Positions 1-10,599 of a stretch of 64,000 nt of DNA are shown here, one piece after another (position 1 is the first letter of the stretch; each line of letters starts with the position of its first letter). The notes under the pieces were generated by a model, which saw only the letters and a list, made by a program, of their open reading frames with translations, made no database searches and was not told the origin of the DNA. A program made the translations under genes and the position numbers. Location of the stretch: the NCBI RefSeq assembly GCF_030848805.1, contig NW_027270089.1, positions 312,501-376,500 on the forward strand, written 5' to 3'. The stretch comes from Temnothorax longispinosus (taxonomy: Eukaryota > Arthropoda > Insecta > Hymenoptera > Formicidae).

Positions 1-151
1 TGACAATATTGAAAATATATAAATTTTGTAAATAAATGTAATTTATTTTTACTATATTTAATATTTTTGTTCCATTTTTTCATGATTATTTTAGCAAAGG
101 TATATATATTGTTTATTGTTTTTTTTTGCTGTTAATAAAAATAGGAAATAA

Positions 152-449
152 GGGCGGCAGTGTGGTCTAGTGGTAGAGTGCCAGACTCGTAATCTGAGGA
201 ACCAGGTTCGAGTCCACTAGAGCCATGCAAACATGGAATGTTTTTCCGAAGCTGCGCCCCTCCGTGCAAGATAGGCTCTTGTGCGGAGCAAACTGGGCTC
301 CGTCTTTCGGAAAGAGACGTTAAGCCGTTGGTCTAAAGGGTTAAAGTGAGAGGAGAAAGGGTAGTAGTGTAAAGGTTTGTGTAACGTTCTTTATAAAAAC
401 GCCTTGCAATCCCTGCGGGGATAAGCAATAAAGATAGTTTAAGAGTTTT
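152..449 (+). mobile_element. tRNA-derived SINE with 15-bp target-site duplication
   Basis: The first 75 bases fold like a tRNA with a CGT anticodon (threonine type) in a seven-base loop closed by a CAGA/TCTG stem. A body of about 220 bases follows. The body has a conserved-looking segment near 290-330 and ends in an A-rich stretch with an AATAAAG-like motif. The 15-mer AAAAATAGGAAATAA occurs exactly at 137-151 and 450-464 and frames the element, which is the signature of LINE-driven insertion. The perfect duplication suggests a recent insertion. A functional tRNA gene is unlikely because the acceptor stem does not pair cleanly. Confidence 0.88.
163..215 (+). promoter_or_regulatory. RNA polymerase III A box and B box of the SINE
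   Basis: TGGTCTAGTGG at 163-173 matches an A box. GGTTCGAGTCC at 205-215 is a consensus B box. Spacing is that of a tRNA gene, so the SINE carries an internal pol III promoter. Confidence 0.8.
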
Positions 450-605
450 AAAAATAGGAAATAACATTCTGAGAGTGCTGCAATATAACGTCATATCAAA
501 ATGTAAGTCAATAGTCAGTTTCAATTGTATTTTGGAAAAACAACATGAATGGATGTAAAAATTAATTTGTAACAAAAAATTTGATAATGTATTATATTTT
601 TTTAT

Positions 606-680
606 GCAACACGTGCATGGAAAGTGCCCCATTACACACGCTACGCGTGCGTGATAGACCACTTTCCAGGCACTTGCAAC
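606..680. repeat. Short inverted repeat related to a sequence near the right end of the window
   Basis: A segment around GTGCATGGAAAGTGCCCCAT is followed about 30 bases later by its imperfect inverse (ACCACTTTCCAGGCACTTGC). The same core appears near 62740-62790 with the downstream bases ACATAAAATA preserved. It is probably the end of a dispersed repeat family whose body I cannot define. Confidence 0.5.
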
Positions 681-770
681 ATAAAATAGGGAGTGTAAGT
701 CGTGTGTAAACTCCGCACCCGGGAATTTTCATCTTACCTCACTTGTTACACAAATAACTATAGTATCAGC

Positions 771-1671
771 ATGCAAAGAGTGTAGGATTTATTATATGCT
801 GAGGATGACGAGGAAATCGAGCAAGACGCAAGAGTTCCAAGAATTTTGCAATTACACCATAGGATTAGACTGCGCATTAATTATTTTGAGGAGTTAGATG
901 AAAATGCATTTATTGATCGTTTCCGATTATCAAAGCAAAGTGTTACTATGTTGCTCAATAGGATTCATCACCAATTAGAACATTTTACTAACTGGTATGT
1001 ATATAAAATTATAAACATATGGTTCTATGATAAAATGCTTAAAAAGTATTTAACTTAATGATTCATTATCTTCAATAATGATATTTATTATCTTATATAT
1101 ATATAGGAATTATGCCATTTCTCCAATGATCCAGTTACTGGTTGCACTGAGATTCTACGCAACTGGATCATTTTTTATCACGGTGGGAGATTTCTGCGGA
1201 ATAAGTAAAGTTTCGGCTCATACGATTGTGCATCGCGTTTCCCCAGCAATTGCAACTTTGAGTGAGGATTTCATTAGATTTCCTGCACAGCCTGACCAAA
1301 TACGCCAAGCTCAAGGGGAATTTTTTGACGTGTCTGGTTTTATTCGAGTCATAGAAGCTATAAATTGTAAGCACGTACGAGTCCAATCATATGGTAACTA
1401 CAAACATTCATATATATGTATCGCACAATGATTCATATTTGATTAATACATTTAATTTAATTTTGTTTTATTTGTATTAGGTGGAGAAAACGCAGAGTTA
1501 TATCGAAATAGAAAGGGCTATTTTTCAATAAATGTGCAAGCTGTGGTAAATGCACGATTAGAATTTATCGACATTGTAGCGCGCTGGCCTGGAGCGACTC
1601 ATGACTCCACCATATTCAATAATTCGCGAATAAAAGCTTTATTTACAAAAGATATAAAGTATCTTTCGTAA
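771..1671 (+). pseudogene. PIF/Harbinger transposase, three-exon remnant
   Basis: Three exons can be read: 771-994, 1107-1393 and 1481 to about 1665. Splice sites are good (donors GTATGT and GTAACT, acceptors TATAG and ATTAG) and codon phase is continuous. The protein resembles HARBI1-type DDE transposases, with an N-terminal helical region and a DDE domain containing a WPGATHDSTIF block. Damage is clear. An in-frame TAG lies four codons after the ATG at 771. The block that normally carries the first catalytic Asp reads AINCKHV, with Asn in place of Asp. The gene stops at about 1665, before the third acidic residue, where it runs straight into the convergent Myb-like gene. This looks like an internally deleted, inactive Harbinger. 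Confidence 0.85.
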
Positions 1672-1973
1672 CCGTTAATTAAATTACCTGTGAGATATGT
1701 TTCTCTTTTATTTTTTGCATACAACTTCTTGGCGTCTTTCTTAGCATTGATCCAGAAGTTTTTTATGTTTCCTAATTCGCGAGGGCGACAGTTGCTTTGC
1801 TGATTATACTCGTCTAATATCTTGAGCCAAACCTCTTCTTTGTCTCTAACACTCACAGCATCAGTCCGGTTATTTTCTATTATTAATTTGTATTTTTTTA
1901 TTAATGATATAAGTACCAGTTTTTCATCTTGAGAAAAATTTGGTGCTCATATTCGGTTTGTTTTGATATCCAT
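1672..1973 (-). pseudogene. Harbinger accessory Myb/SANT-like DNA-binding gene, fragment
   Basis: The reading frame runs from an ATG at 1973-1971 and has the layout of the insect Myb/SANT-like (zeste-type) domain: a helix ending KKYKLIIENNRTDAVSVRD, a Trp-containing second helix (VWLKILDEYNQQ), then NIKNFWINAKKDAKKLYAKN. An in-frame TGA at 1949-1947, consistent with decay of a CGA codon, breaks it near the start. The 3' part is lost where the frame meets the truncated transposase. Autonomous Harbinger elements normally carry a transposase plus a Myb-like protein, and here the two are convergent, so I read both as one deleted copy. The element ends are not resolved. Confidence 0.75.
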
Positions 1974-2070
1974 TTTCTTTATGCGATGAGATATCGTAAT
2001 GAGAACAAAGCTGGAAATTAATTATTTTAGTGTTCAATATATATGTATATTTGTATATGTCAATATTTCA

Positions 2071-2968
2071 ATATATATATACCGGGTGTCTCAGACCACC
2101 CGTATCACCCGATTTATTCGTAAACGCAACATTTTAGAGAAAAATGTTCCAGACCAAAGTTGTATGGTTTCAAGGGGTACATAAGATGGTGTCATTAGTT
2201 TTACCTTAAATGGTTGCTTGAAGGTCACGTAAAGGTCACCTTCAATTTTTTAAATAGAACCACCTACTTTTTATTGCATATTCTTGTAGCTTATCTTGAG
2301 GGCTTTCCAAAACACTATAAGAAAGTATTTTTTTATTAAGAACTTTTGGAATTATAAAGCTTGAAAGTTCTAGTATTTTGACATAAAATACAAAATATCT
2401 TGTAAAACATCAAGTTTTCGGTAATGTTACCTTAATACTTTTATGCACAGAATAATGAGACGAATCAATTGGTATAAAAAAAGCATAGTTCCTTTAAGAA
2501 AAAATATGTAATTTGCAACACGCATCTGCATACTTTTTCTTAAAAGCAACTATGTCTTTTTTTCATATCAATTGATTCGTCTCATTATTCTGTGCATAAA
2601 AGTATTAAGGTAACATTACCGAAAACTTGATGTTTTACAAGATATTTTGTATTTTATGTCAAAATACTAGAAATTTCAAGCTTTATAATTCCAAAAGTTC
2701 TTAATGAAAAAATACTTTCTTATAGTGTTTTGGAAAGCCCTCAAGATAAGCTACAAGAATATGCAATAAAAAGTAGGTGGTTCTATTTAAAAAATTGAAG
2801 GTGATCTTTACGTGACCTTCAAGCAACTATTTAAGGTAAAACTAATGACACCATCTTATGTACCCCCCTTGAAACCATACAACTTTGGTCTGGAACATTT
2901 TTCTCTAAAATGTTGCATTTACGAATAAATCGGGTGATACGGGTGGTCTGAGACACCCGGTATATATA
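2071..2968. mobile_element. Near-perfect 0.9-kb palindromic (fold-back) element
   Basis: The left arm starts ACCGGGTGTCTCAGACCACC at 2081. Its inverse ends at about 2961. The arms are about 430 bp each with only about 25 bp between them near 2520, and both carry the same internal blocks (for example around GACACCATCTTATGTACC). The element lies in short TA runs. The 13-mer TGTCAATATTTCA occurs directly at 2058-2070 and 2969-2981, next to each end. No protein is encoded. A diverged relative lies at 62102-63512. Confidence 0.85.
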
Positions 2969-3010
2969 TGTCAATATTTCACTCATGTATTTTGCGAAAA
3001 TGCAACTTGT

Positions 3011-3088
3011 CAAAATCTAACCTTGTAAACAGCTCCACCAAATTTTGTTAAAATCTAACCTTGTTAACAGCTCACCAAATTTTGTTTC
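3011..3088. repeat. Two-copy tandem repeat, period about 40 bp
   Basis: A unit starting AAATCTAACCTTGT and ending ACCAAATTTTGTT occurs twice in succession with small differences. No function is evident. Confidence 0.7.
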
Positions 3089-3627
3089 AGTGGTTGGCAT
3101 CACTACTTAACTACTAGTTAAGCTAACTGGCCACTGTTGAACTGGGCCTTAAAAGATTTATTAACTAAGACACTGTTCGTCACGTATATCAATCTTTATA
3201 CACACGCTGTCGTCTTTTTCTCCTTTTTCTAACCGACTGCAGACTGCCCGCGCTTTTTCGTCTTACCAACCTACGTCTTCCGACTCTACCAACTTATATG
3301 TTATAGTTACATCTTTCGGTTCTACCAACCTATACTTGCCAATGTCGACGGGATCATCTCTCCCATCAAATGTTGAATAAAAATTTAATTTTAAGGGCTA
3401 ATTATGTAGCCATCAACGATTATTTAGGAAACATTTTGTGAGATAATGAGCTAAAGTGTCCCAAAATTAACGATGCTGTAAATTTTTTATATACTTATGC
3501 ATCTAAATTATGCGATAACCGCCTACGTTCTAATGTATTCTGTGCGTAAATCCCCTTATCTTGCATGGTTTTCCGGGAAATTAATTTCCTTGACAAAAGC
3601 CAAAAGAGTTGCCCATCATCAGTTTAA
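3089..3627. other. No gene recognised
   Basis: Non-coding sequence. A segment near 3110-3150 (AACTACTAGTTAAGCTAACT and following) loosely resembles the short palindromic elements at 29.8-30.2 kb. Nothing else is recognisable. Confidence 0.5.
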
Positions 3628-4520
3628 CCCTTCGCCCGTAAACTGGGTCATAAATGGCACAAGCCGAAATTCAAAATAGAATACCGCCGAAATGAAAAAG
3701 GGGGGGGGGCTTGCTTTTCCTCGTAAAAAAAGTAGGTAGTGGGGAGAACTCATGCCCAAAGTTTCGTTGGAATTCGCCAGTGTGTGCTTGACCAGCAGCG
3801 AGTCAAAGTGCGTCCAGTGCCACTATTGACCCAGTTTACGGACAGTGCCAGACTTTCGTGCAAGGAAGTAAAATTAATTTAACGTCATTTTCATATTACT
3901 ACAGTTATTTTTAACTTATATAAGTGATATTTTTTTATGATTGTGTATATTATATATATATATAACCTCAAAATGTGAGTGGATGAAAACACGTGTAAAA
4001 AGAAATTACATGTACTTTCAGAGTACAATGGATGATTAAGCGACAAATATCAGATATTATTTACGAGAAAGACGATTTTATATGATTTTTTAATAAAATA
4101 ATGTAAAAATTACGCTAAAAATCTTATTTTTCTTTAACTCAAAAAACGCCATTTTCAATCCTCAGAATAATTATACTTTTTAAAAATGACCCATATACAG
4201 AATTTTTTTCTTGAAAGTACACATATTTAACTATAAAACCTCGTTGGAATTTTTTATTTTGATTTAAAATTCAATGAGATATGATTTTTTTAATAAAAAT
4301 GGATTTTTATCAATTTTTTGCATAAAGAATTATTTATAAACAATTTATTTTATAATGAATCGCTAAATAAACTTTGGGATTATAAAATAGGATAGTATAC
4401 AAGTATTACAGAATTTTTTCAGATTTTTTGAACACTATTTACTAGGTCAAAATAACGACAGGACATTTACGACCCAGATTACGGACGATGCCAGTCAAAT
4501 TATAGTTTACGGGCGAAGGG
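3628..4520. mobile_element. Non-autonomous piggyBac-type element (TTAA TSD)
   Basis: Both ends carry the perfect 17-bp terminal inverted repeat CCCTTCGCCCGTAAACT. The 893-bp element is flanked by TTAA at 3624-3627 and 4521-4524. Subterminal copies of a motif around GACCCAGTTTACGGAC occur near 3829 and, slightly changed, near 4478. No transposase is present, and the interior is AT-rich with one G10 run near 3703. A TTAA duplication with termini beginning CCC fits piggyBac; the family assignment is inferred from termini only. Confidence 0.8.
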
Positions 4521-4530
4521 TTAAGAATAC

Positions 4531-4793
4531 TGTTACATTCTGCTCAAGGAGCAAGCGCGCTCGCGAACGCGTCCGCGTATTTCCGAGATTGCGGAAGAAT
4601 AATCATTCTCGATTTTATAGAGAAATATAACGTTTATTGAGAACTCTCTACAATTCTCTGGAACACGCCTGAACGTCAAGAAAGCCGGGAGAGAACTCTC
4701 TCTTCCCGTTGCCAGATAACCCTGTTGCTAAAGACGCCGCACGCCTTCTTCTAATAGCGACTCATTCAGGGCCAAAGCGACCAGGGCGTAACA
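4531..4793. repeat. Candidate solo LTR
   Basis: The segment starts TGTTAC and ends GTAACA (4788-4793), giving the short terminal inversion typical of LTRs. It has a GC-rich centre and length near 263 bp. AATAC lies at 4526-4530 and again at 4796-4800, so a 5-bp duplication is possible if the LTR ends two bases later. No internal retroelement region accompanies it. It abuts the piggyBac-type element and interrupts or borders the LINE fragment that follows. Confidence 0.4.
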
Positions 4794-5880
4794 ATAATAC
4801 TAATCAACATGCGGACTATCTTATTTTTTCTGAATTAAGAAATCAATGTAAATCTCTCTCTTCAAAATGTTTGGGAGACTACGTGCGGAAGTCAGAGCAT
4901 GCGACGTCTGACAATGTAAAGGTCTTTTGAAACTTTATTAATTCTATGACCCCTTCTAATATATCGTCTAATATAACGTATATATATCACAATGATTCCT
5001 ATATTGATGACAGTTCGGCAATCGCTAACTGTTTTGCGAACTATTTCGAGTCTGTTTACTCTGTAACTGACGGGCACAGCAGGGATGTGTTGTATAAGCA
5101 TGATCTAAATTTATTGAATATTGACGTAACTATTGATGACTTTTTCATTGCATTAATACCATACAACTGAATTCGGGTCCTGGCACAAACGGTATTCCTG
5201 TAATATTTTTGAAATCCTGCAACTTTATTATGTCTAGAGTACTTTGGCTGATATATAATAAGTCGCTGTCATGCGATATTTTTCCAAAACCTTGGAAAAT
5301 ATCTTTTGTGACTTCAATATTTAAAGGTGGAGAAAAGTTGTTAGTTTCCAAACAGGCCCATAAGCAAGCAAAATTTAATACCGAAAATATTCAAAAATAT
5401 TATTGCTAACAAATTGTCGAAACTGTTTAAAAATGTAATAATAAATATAATAATTAATGAACAGCACGGGTTTGTCGCTCTGTATCAATTTTATCAACTC
5501 AGCTATTGAGGAGAGCTTCCAATGTTATATATACCGACTTTAAAAAAGCTTTTAATAATGTTGATCACGTCCTGCTATTAAATAAATTACGTGCATTTGG
5601 TACCGATAGAAACATGATAAAGTGGCTAGCAAGTTTTATAACGAATAGATCACAAATTGTCAAATTCAAGAATTTTTTAGAGTTATAAATGCTATATCGG
5701 GCGTATCTCAAGACTTGCACTTAGGTCCGCTATTATTTATCTTTTATTAATGATGTTAAAGTAGTCCTTAAGTTTTGCAAATTTCTTTTATATGCAGATG
5801 ATCTAAAAGCATACGATCATGCTTTTAGCCACAATTTCGACTTTTTTAAAACAATGTCAAATGGTTCATTGTGTACAGGG
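4794..5880 (+). pseudogene. Decayed non-LTR retrotransposon reverse transcriptase (Jockey/CR1-like)
   Basis: Pieces of one reverse transcriptase appear in order in shifting frames. There is a pre-RT linker near 4800-4930, then a stretch ending in a fragment of the NSGPGTNGIP motif near 5167-5195. A fingers region (FPKPWKISFVTSIFKGG) follows near 5282-5330, motif A (YTDFKKAFNNVDH) near 5530-5570, and a catalytic-site remnant LLYADDLKAY near 5790-5820. Several stops and frameshifts separate them. There is no endonuclease or ORF1 nearby, so this is a 5'-truncated dead copy. Clade assignment is approximate. Confidence 0.75.
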
Positions 5881-6097
5881 GTGTGTACACACAACAAACC
5901 TAGCCATTTTTAACAATAAACCACATGTTTTATACTGTGAATTGTTAGTGTTATTTTAATTTTACTATGTTTTAAAATGTTTATTTAGAAAAGAGATAAT
6001 TATAATACATGATAAGTAAGGTTAGGATAGTATGACTTTAAATTAAAGCTAACTTAATTACAATGGAATAAATTATTGGATCCGCCAGTGCGTAGAT

Positions 6098-6356
6098 AAA
6101 AATAATAATCGAGATTAAGCGACCCAACTGGCCAATTTCTATTTATTCGTCTCACAACGTTTCGACCCCGATTGGGTCCTTCTCAAGTGAGAAGGCGTTC
6201 GCATGATGTGGTTTGGGCGCAACGTCTTGCGACGCATGATATTGTTGCGTAATTATGTATAATCTCACTTGAGAAGGACCCAATCGGGCTCGAAACGTTG
6301 TGAGACGAATAAATAGAAATTGGCCAGTTGGGTCGCTTAATCTCGATTATTATTTC
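6098..6356. repeat. Inverted repeat of a Penelope-type terminal sequence
   Basis: Arms of about 93 bp (6098-6191 and 6263-6355) are nearly exact inverses. They enclose about 70 bp. Each arm contains the block AACGTTTCGACCCC or its inverse next to GATTGGGTCCTTCTCAAG, which resembles the terminal motif of Penelope-like elements. The PLE body lies immediately downstream, so this probably represents inverted PLE ends. Confidence 0.65.
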
Positions 6357-6439
6357 TAACTTAATTATATTGAAAATTAACAAGAGTGATTATTTGACCA
6401 AATTGACATTTAATATCGTAGAGTTACATTAATTCATTC

Positions 6440-6473
6440 GACGTTTCGACACTAGTTTTGTGTCCTTATCAAG
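6440..6473 (-). ncRNA. Hammerhead-ribozyme-like motif of the Penelope-like element
   Basis: On the minus strand the sequence reads TTGATAAG, then a GGACAC...GTGTC hairpin, then GAAAC and GTC. This resembles the core of the short hammerhead motifs known from PLE ends (CUGANGA, stem II, GAAA). The first core is degenerate here, so activity is doubtful. Confidence 0.4.
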
Positions 6474-6869
6474 AGTTTACTAAAACAACGAAGTCATGTT
6501 ACATAAAAAATATATCGCACAAGGAACAAAGAACGTAGAAAGAGAAATAAATACCTGTCCCATATTAAAGATTAGCCGCACATATTTTTTGCAGTTTTAA
6601 CACTTTGTCATGTGAAGGATCCGCGATCCATCCTTAATTAATCGTGCGATGTAGCACAGAAACAATACATAACCAGAACAGAGACGTGCGAGAAACGTCG
6701 TTCCGAGTCGGAGGACGGAGTCTAATTAATTTGTAAATACCGAATACGCGATTGGGTCACCGGAAGAAAAACATACACTCGAAAAGAAAACTATTATGTG
6801 GATCTTATAATTCGGTCATATAACGGGTTAAGATTTTTCGTGTCTTTTTTTAGATTGATCGTATTGTCG

Positions 6870-7209
6870 TGATTTTTAATGTAAAACATCTCCGCTATCT
6901 TCCTCTTCCTTACATTTCTCTCTCTATGCAAAACCTCAGCAGAGTGGACCACTTAAAATCATGCCCATGCGTCAGTCAATGCTTGCTAACTATGAAGCGC
7001 TTACTCTCATTTTTTTTAATGTCACTAAGATGCTCTTTCACCCGAGTTTCTAAGTGTCTTAATGTTTGTCCTATATATGACACGTTGCAGTCATTACAGT
7101 CAATTTTATAGACTACACCTGTTTTTTTCATGTTGTCAAGTTTATCCTTGCCCCGTTTTATAATCGATTCAAGCTTTTTTGAAATCGTGTGAAGGACATC
7201 AAAGCCATG
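6870..7209 (-). pseudogene. PLE GIY-YIG endonuclease domain
   Basis: Reading down from 7209 the frame gives a Lys-rich linker, then VVYKIDCNDCNVSYIGQT, then LETRVKEHLSDIKK. This matches the GIY-YIG nuclease of Penelope-like elements: VVY stands for GIY, SYIGQT for YIG, and the Cys pair and the Arg of the helix are present. It is in the same frame as the upstream RT but separated by an in-frame TGA near 7208, and a second TGA follows about 40 codons later. The order RT then endonuclease is the canonical PLE arrangement, which supports the assignment. Confidence 0.85.
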
Positions 7210-7743
7210 TCAGTTTAAAGTGCGGCGAATATTCTCGCTTAAACCCTTTACGTAAAGAAACACTAGATATCTCTTGGCATCAAAGATGTTGCTAACGTTA
7301 CTGGAGTCGATGATGTTATTGCGATAATTCAATTCTTTTAACCTCTTGTTAATTTGCTTATCAATAACGTGTTCAGGGAAGCAGTTATTTATAAGGATGG
7401 CCCTTACGGTTTCAATGTTGGAACTATGAAATTGATTGTCCGAAAGTAGAATCGCGTGGTCAACTAAGCTTGTAATCGTGTTATTCTTGTACTTCTGTGG
7501 ATGATTGGAAAAGTAATTGAAAAGTAATTGAAAAGTTTTTGAAAAGTAATTGATTTTATAGTATCTAGAAAAGGGATGGCCCCGTTTACTTCTATTTCGT
7601 GTGTATAGACGAGGGTGGTAGTTATTAAATACCGTAAGAACCTCATTAATTCTGTCTTTAGGCATTATGGCAATAACATCATCGACATATCTACGGAAAA
7701 ACGACAAACCAAATTTGAGTACGGCTGTGACCGAACGATGCAT
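7210..7743 (-). pseudogene. PLE reverse transcriptase, C-terminal palm and thumb
   Basis: The frame contains FFRRYVDDVIAIMP, which is motif C with the catalytic YVDD. A segment follows with YFSNHPQKYKNN and a thumb-like region ending VKGLSENIRRTL, all typical of Penelope-family RT. The first residues encoded at about 7743 belong to the junction with element X, which separates this block from the upstream RT half. A local duplication of AAAGTAATTGAAAAGT near 7510-7550 adds noise and shifts the frame between about 7500 and 7600. Confidence 0.85.
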
Positions 7744-8364
7744 ATTCGGGTCACGGGGTACGCTATTTTGTCCTATTAGTCATCGGTCGCCACTCGGTTT
7801 AACCTTTATGTACCGAGAAGGTAGGTATTCGTAATGAAAATCAGCCAAAATGTGAACAATTTGTTTAAACAATTTTATTTTTTCAATCCCGCCACAACTG
7901 CTCAGTAAGCATCGCCTGAGCTCTGGATACCGCTAGGTATGACCTCGATCGGCCAGCCAGGGATGCCTGTCATCCGGACAGCTGCTTGATCAGGTAATAT
8001 CTCCTTAACCCTTTCACTTTTCAGATTCCCGCTACGGTTGCCTCCTCTGGGATGCTCTGCCAATCACCTCCACTATCGATCATTTATCTACCTTGCCCGT
8101 GGAACCATGATAGCCGGACAACCGCTTGATCGGCTAAGTCCCGACATTAATCTAAGTAAAACGCTATTAATTCTCTTTTATTTTCAGGTTTCGTCGACGT
8201 ATGCTTCATCACCATCGCCGATGTCGTGGATCACCGCTGCTCACCGATGTCCAGGATCAACGCGTCTGGGAGATAGCCGGACAACCAGGTAAGTACGAGA
8301 ACTGTCTGCGTAACTACAATTAATATCGCTTTTTTTCAGGTTTCCGCCACGGTTTCCTCATTAA

Positions 8365-9183
8365 GGACGTTCTCCGGTGGCAGTTGTGCTCAACTCAGAC
8401 ACACGGAGTAATGATATGGTTGACAACTACTTCCGTGCGCAAAAGTCTGAAACTCGTCTAGCCGCGCAGCTTTACTCGATCTGGCAAATTTTTGTTCCGT
8501 TTCCATTTCTCCAATACCAATCATAAATGAGTACGTTCTACTTGTTTATTGAGCATTCTAAAAGTAAATAATAATGAATCATAAAGAAAAAAGATTAAAT
8601 AACTTGATTTAAATAACGTTCCCCATAAGATCTTGACGTTCTCTACTTAACCTATATGTCGCAGCGGTAGCAACGTTGCCAAGTCTCGCAGTGATCTCTC
8701 CCTCTTCCTGCCTCCGAGCAGACGAAAATTATGTCCGATAGTGTTCTTTAGACGACTATTTCTCAAAAATAAATACCGCTTGCTATATCGAACTTTATTG
8801 TCACACGTTACTAATAATATGAGGCATCTTATACTATTTTTTTAAAAAAATTCTAAGAAAACTGTACTTATTATTCATTAAAATGTCCGTGTCGAGAGAG
8901 CTCAAAATAGGGATCCCGTGTTAAAAATCGGAACTTTGAAGCTGAATATCTCGAATTTTAGTACCGCAAGGGGCATTGAATAAAACGCCTACGTATAAAA
9001 CGCGTTTAATTAAAAATATACTGAAAGTTTAAAAAAATAATCGGAACTTTGAAGCTGAATATCTCGAATTTTTGTACCGCAAGGGGCATTGAATAAAACG
9101 CCTACGTATAAAACGCGTTTAATTAAAAATATACTGAAAGTTTAAAAAAATTTCTAAGAAAACGATTTTGCCGGTGAACGTCC
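8365..9183. mobile_element. TTAA-flanked non-autonomous element inside unit U4
   Basis: The left end GGACGTTCTCCGG and right end inverse (CCGGTGAACGTCC) are imperfect inverted repeats. TTAA stands at 8361-8364 and 9184-9187. Removing the insert rejoins a sequence that matches the uninterrupted right copy of element X (near 21950-21990), which confirms the boundaries. No coding capacity is visible. A TTAA duplication fits piggyBac or Kolobok. Confidence 0.8.
8927..9150. repeat. Two-copy tandem duplication, period 113 bp
   Basis: The block starting ATCGGAACTTTGAAGCTGAA at 8927 repeats at 9040 with about one substitution (TTTTAG versus TTTTTG). It lies within the TTAA element. Confidence 0.9.
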
Positions 9184-9389
9184 TTAATGGCCTCCTCTGA
9201 AGTAGAATCTGTGATGACCTTGAAGATCGGACCACGCTATCACCAAGATGGCCGGACAGCCGCTTGTTCAGGTAAGTTATGGGTAAGTAATTGATATTTT
9301 CGTCTGGATTTTTGCAAATAATTCCTGCTTTTATTGTTAACTCTTGTTGCACAATGTTGGTGGTTCACAATTAACGATTGCCACACAAG

Positions 9390-9431
9390 ATGGCGGTCGC
9401 ACGTCTCGCAAAGTGCGATTTCGCGGTTCAG
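9390..9431 (+). other. Conserved ATG segment ending at a splice donor (element X, left copy)
   Basis: ATGGCGGTCGCACGTCTCGC begins a 14-codon open segment ending CAG/GTACG. The right copy has the equivalent ATG at 21764-21762 on the minus strand, and its first nine codons give the same residues (MAVARLAKC) with a synonymous change. This could be the first coding exon of a spliced gene. I cannot find the downstream exons, so function is unknown. Confidence 0.35.
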
Positions 9432-10163
9432 GTACGCGAAAACCCATACGCCTTTTGTATCGGCGTCACGTAACGCTGTTAGCGGGCGTTTCCGTTTGTT
9501 TCGGACACTGCGGTAGGCTTAATTAATCGTATTCCGTTTCGCGTTCGCGAATATTCTCAACAATACGCCGGGATAATACGCGCAAGATTGCTACCGTACG
9601 AGCGCCCACGAGAGACTGCCTCGAGAAACGTTGCTCTCTCGGGCTCCCTACCACCGAGATTTTTCCCCTTTCATGGGGTCTCGGCCGCTTTCTCCTCTCT
9701 GGAAATTTCCATACTACGCCGTTACAATAGGTGTTTACGCGTTTCGGCACACCAGGTGTGCGCCAGATGTTCGCGATGGAAATTTCCAACGCTAGTACAC
9801 TATTTGCGTCGCGCTCTTTTAACTTCCGGGTAGCAACAATTCAACTTTTACAATTTTGACCTTTGGACGGCGCCGACCTGTGCGCAAGGTCTCTCGGATG
9901 TCCCCGATCTTGATTCCGCGTCGACTTCCTGGAGAAGACGTCTAGGTCGCGTTTTAAACGTCCGCCAATGGCGGCGACCTATCTGCCTACTCTGTTAACC
10001 CTTAGCAACCGTATTCCGGCCCTACTTCCTGTAGCCGACGTCTAGAATGGCCAGTTGTCCGGACTGTCCGGGCAACCCCCCGTTAGGATGGTCGGATTTG
10101 GATCGCGATTCGATCCTCGGGTGTACCAGGTATCCCCGATGACGCAGTTCTAATCGTTAATAT

Positions 10164-10500
10164 CTGTCCGGCAAACCGGGTGTTTGCGCGGTCAGATCGC
10201 GCTCGCGATTGACTCATATGCCCTCTCGACCTTTCCTGAGTGCGCATTTTCAATCTCAGTCTAGTCCGACGCTCGGTTCACTATCTCGTATCTGTCCGGC
10301 AAACCGGGTGTTTGCGCGGTTAGATCGCGTTCGCGTTTTGTCCCTGGGGTTTGTTCGCACCCCCTAAGCGTGCAGATTCCGTGTCGTGACGCCACGACGC
10401 TTTGTTCGCGATATTGCCCCCTGTCCGGCAAACCGGGTGTTTGCGCGGGCGGATCGCGTTCGCGATAGTTCCCAGAGGTCGGTGAAGCCTTCCTCTGGCG
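10164..10500. repeat. 128-129-bp tandem repeat of element X (left copy)
   Basis: The block CTGTCCGGCAAACCGGGTGT occurs at 10164, 10292 and 10421, each followed by a GATCGCG(T/C)TCGCG block. The sequence between these anchors is only weakly conserved. A similar-period repeat in the right copy lies at 12545-12912. Confidence 0.8.
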
Positions 10501-10599
10501 GCAGTTTCAGCCTTTTGGCGCTGCGTCGCCGCGCTCGCCATCTCTCCATCTCGCGATGCGATGTTCGTTTGGGGTGTCGGGGCGTTGCGTGCGGTCGCA

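Larger units (their letters stand above)
7885..9271 (+). repeat. Four tandem exon-like units of element X (left copy)
   Basis: Units are U1 7885-7993, U2 8025-8132, U3 8188-8288 and U4 8340-8364 plus 9188-9271, each 101-109 nt. U2, U3 and U4 begin right after a T-rich tract ending in CAG; U1 follows a T-rich tract ending in CA. Most begin with a variant of TTCCCGCYACGG. Three end before GT(A): U1 CAG/GTAATA, U3 CAG/GTAAGT, U4 CAG/GTAAGT. U2 ends before GCTAAGT in both copies of the element, which fits a GC-AG type donor. Short spacers of 31-55 bp separate units. U4 is split by a later TTAA element. I infer tandem duplication of one exon with its splice sites. Confidence 0.6.

Noticed and set aside
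153..225. Functional tRNA-Thr gene
   Set aside because: The tRNA-like head has a poor acceptor stem, is followed by a SINE body and is framed with it by a 15-bp duplication.
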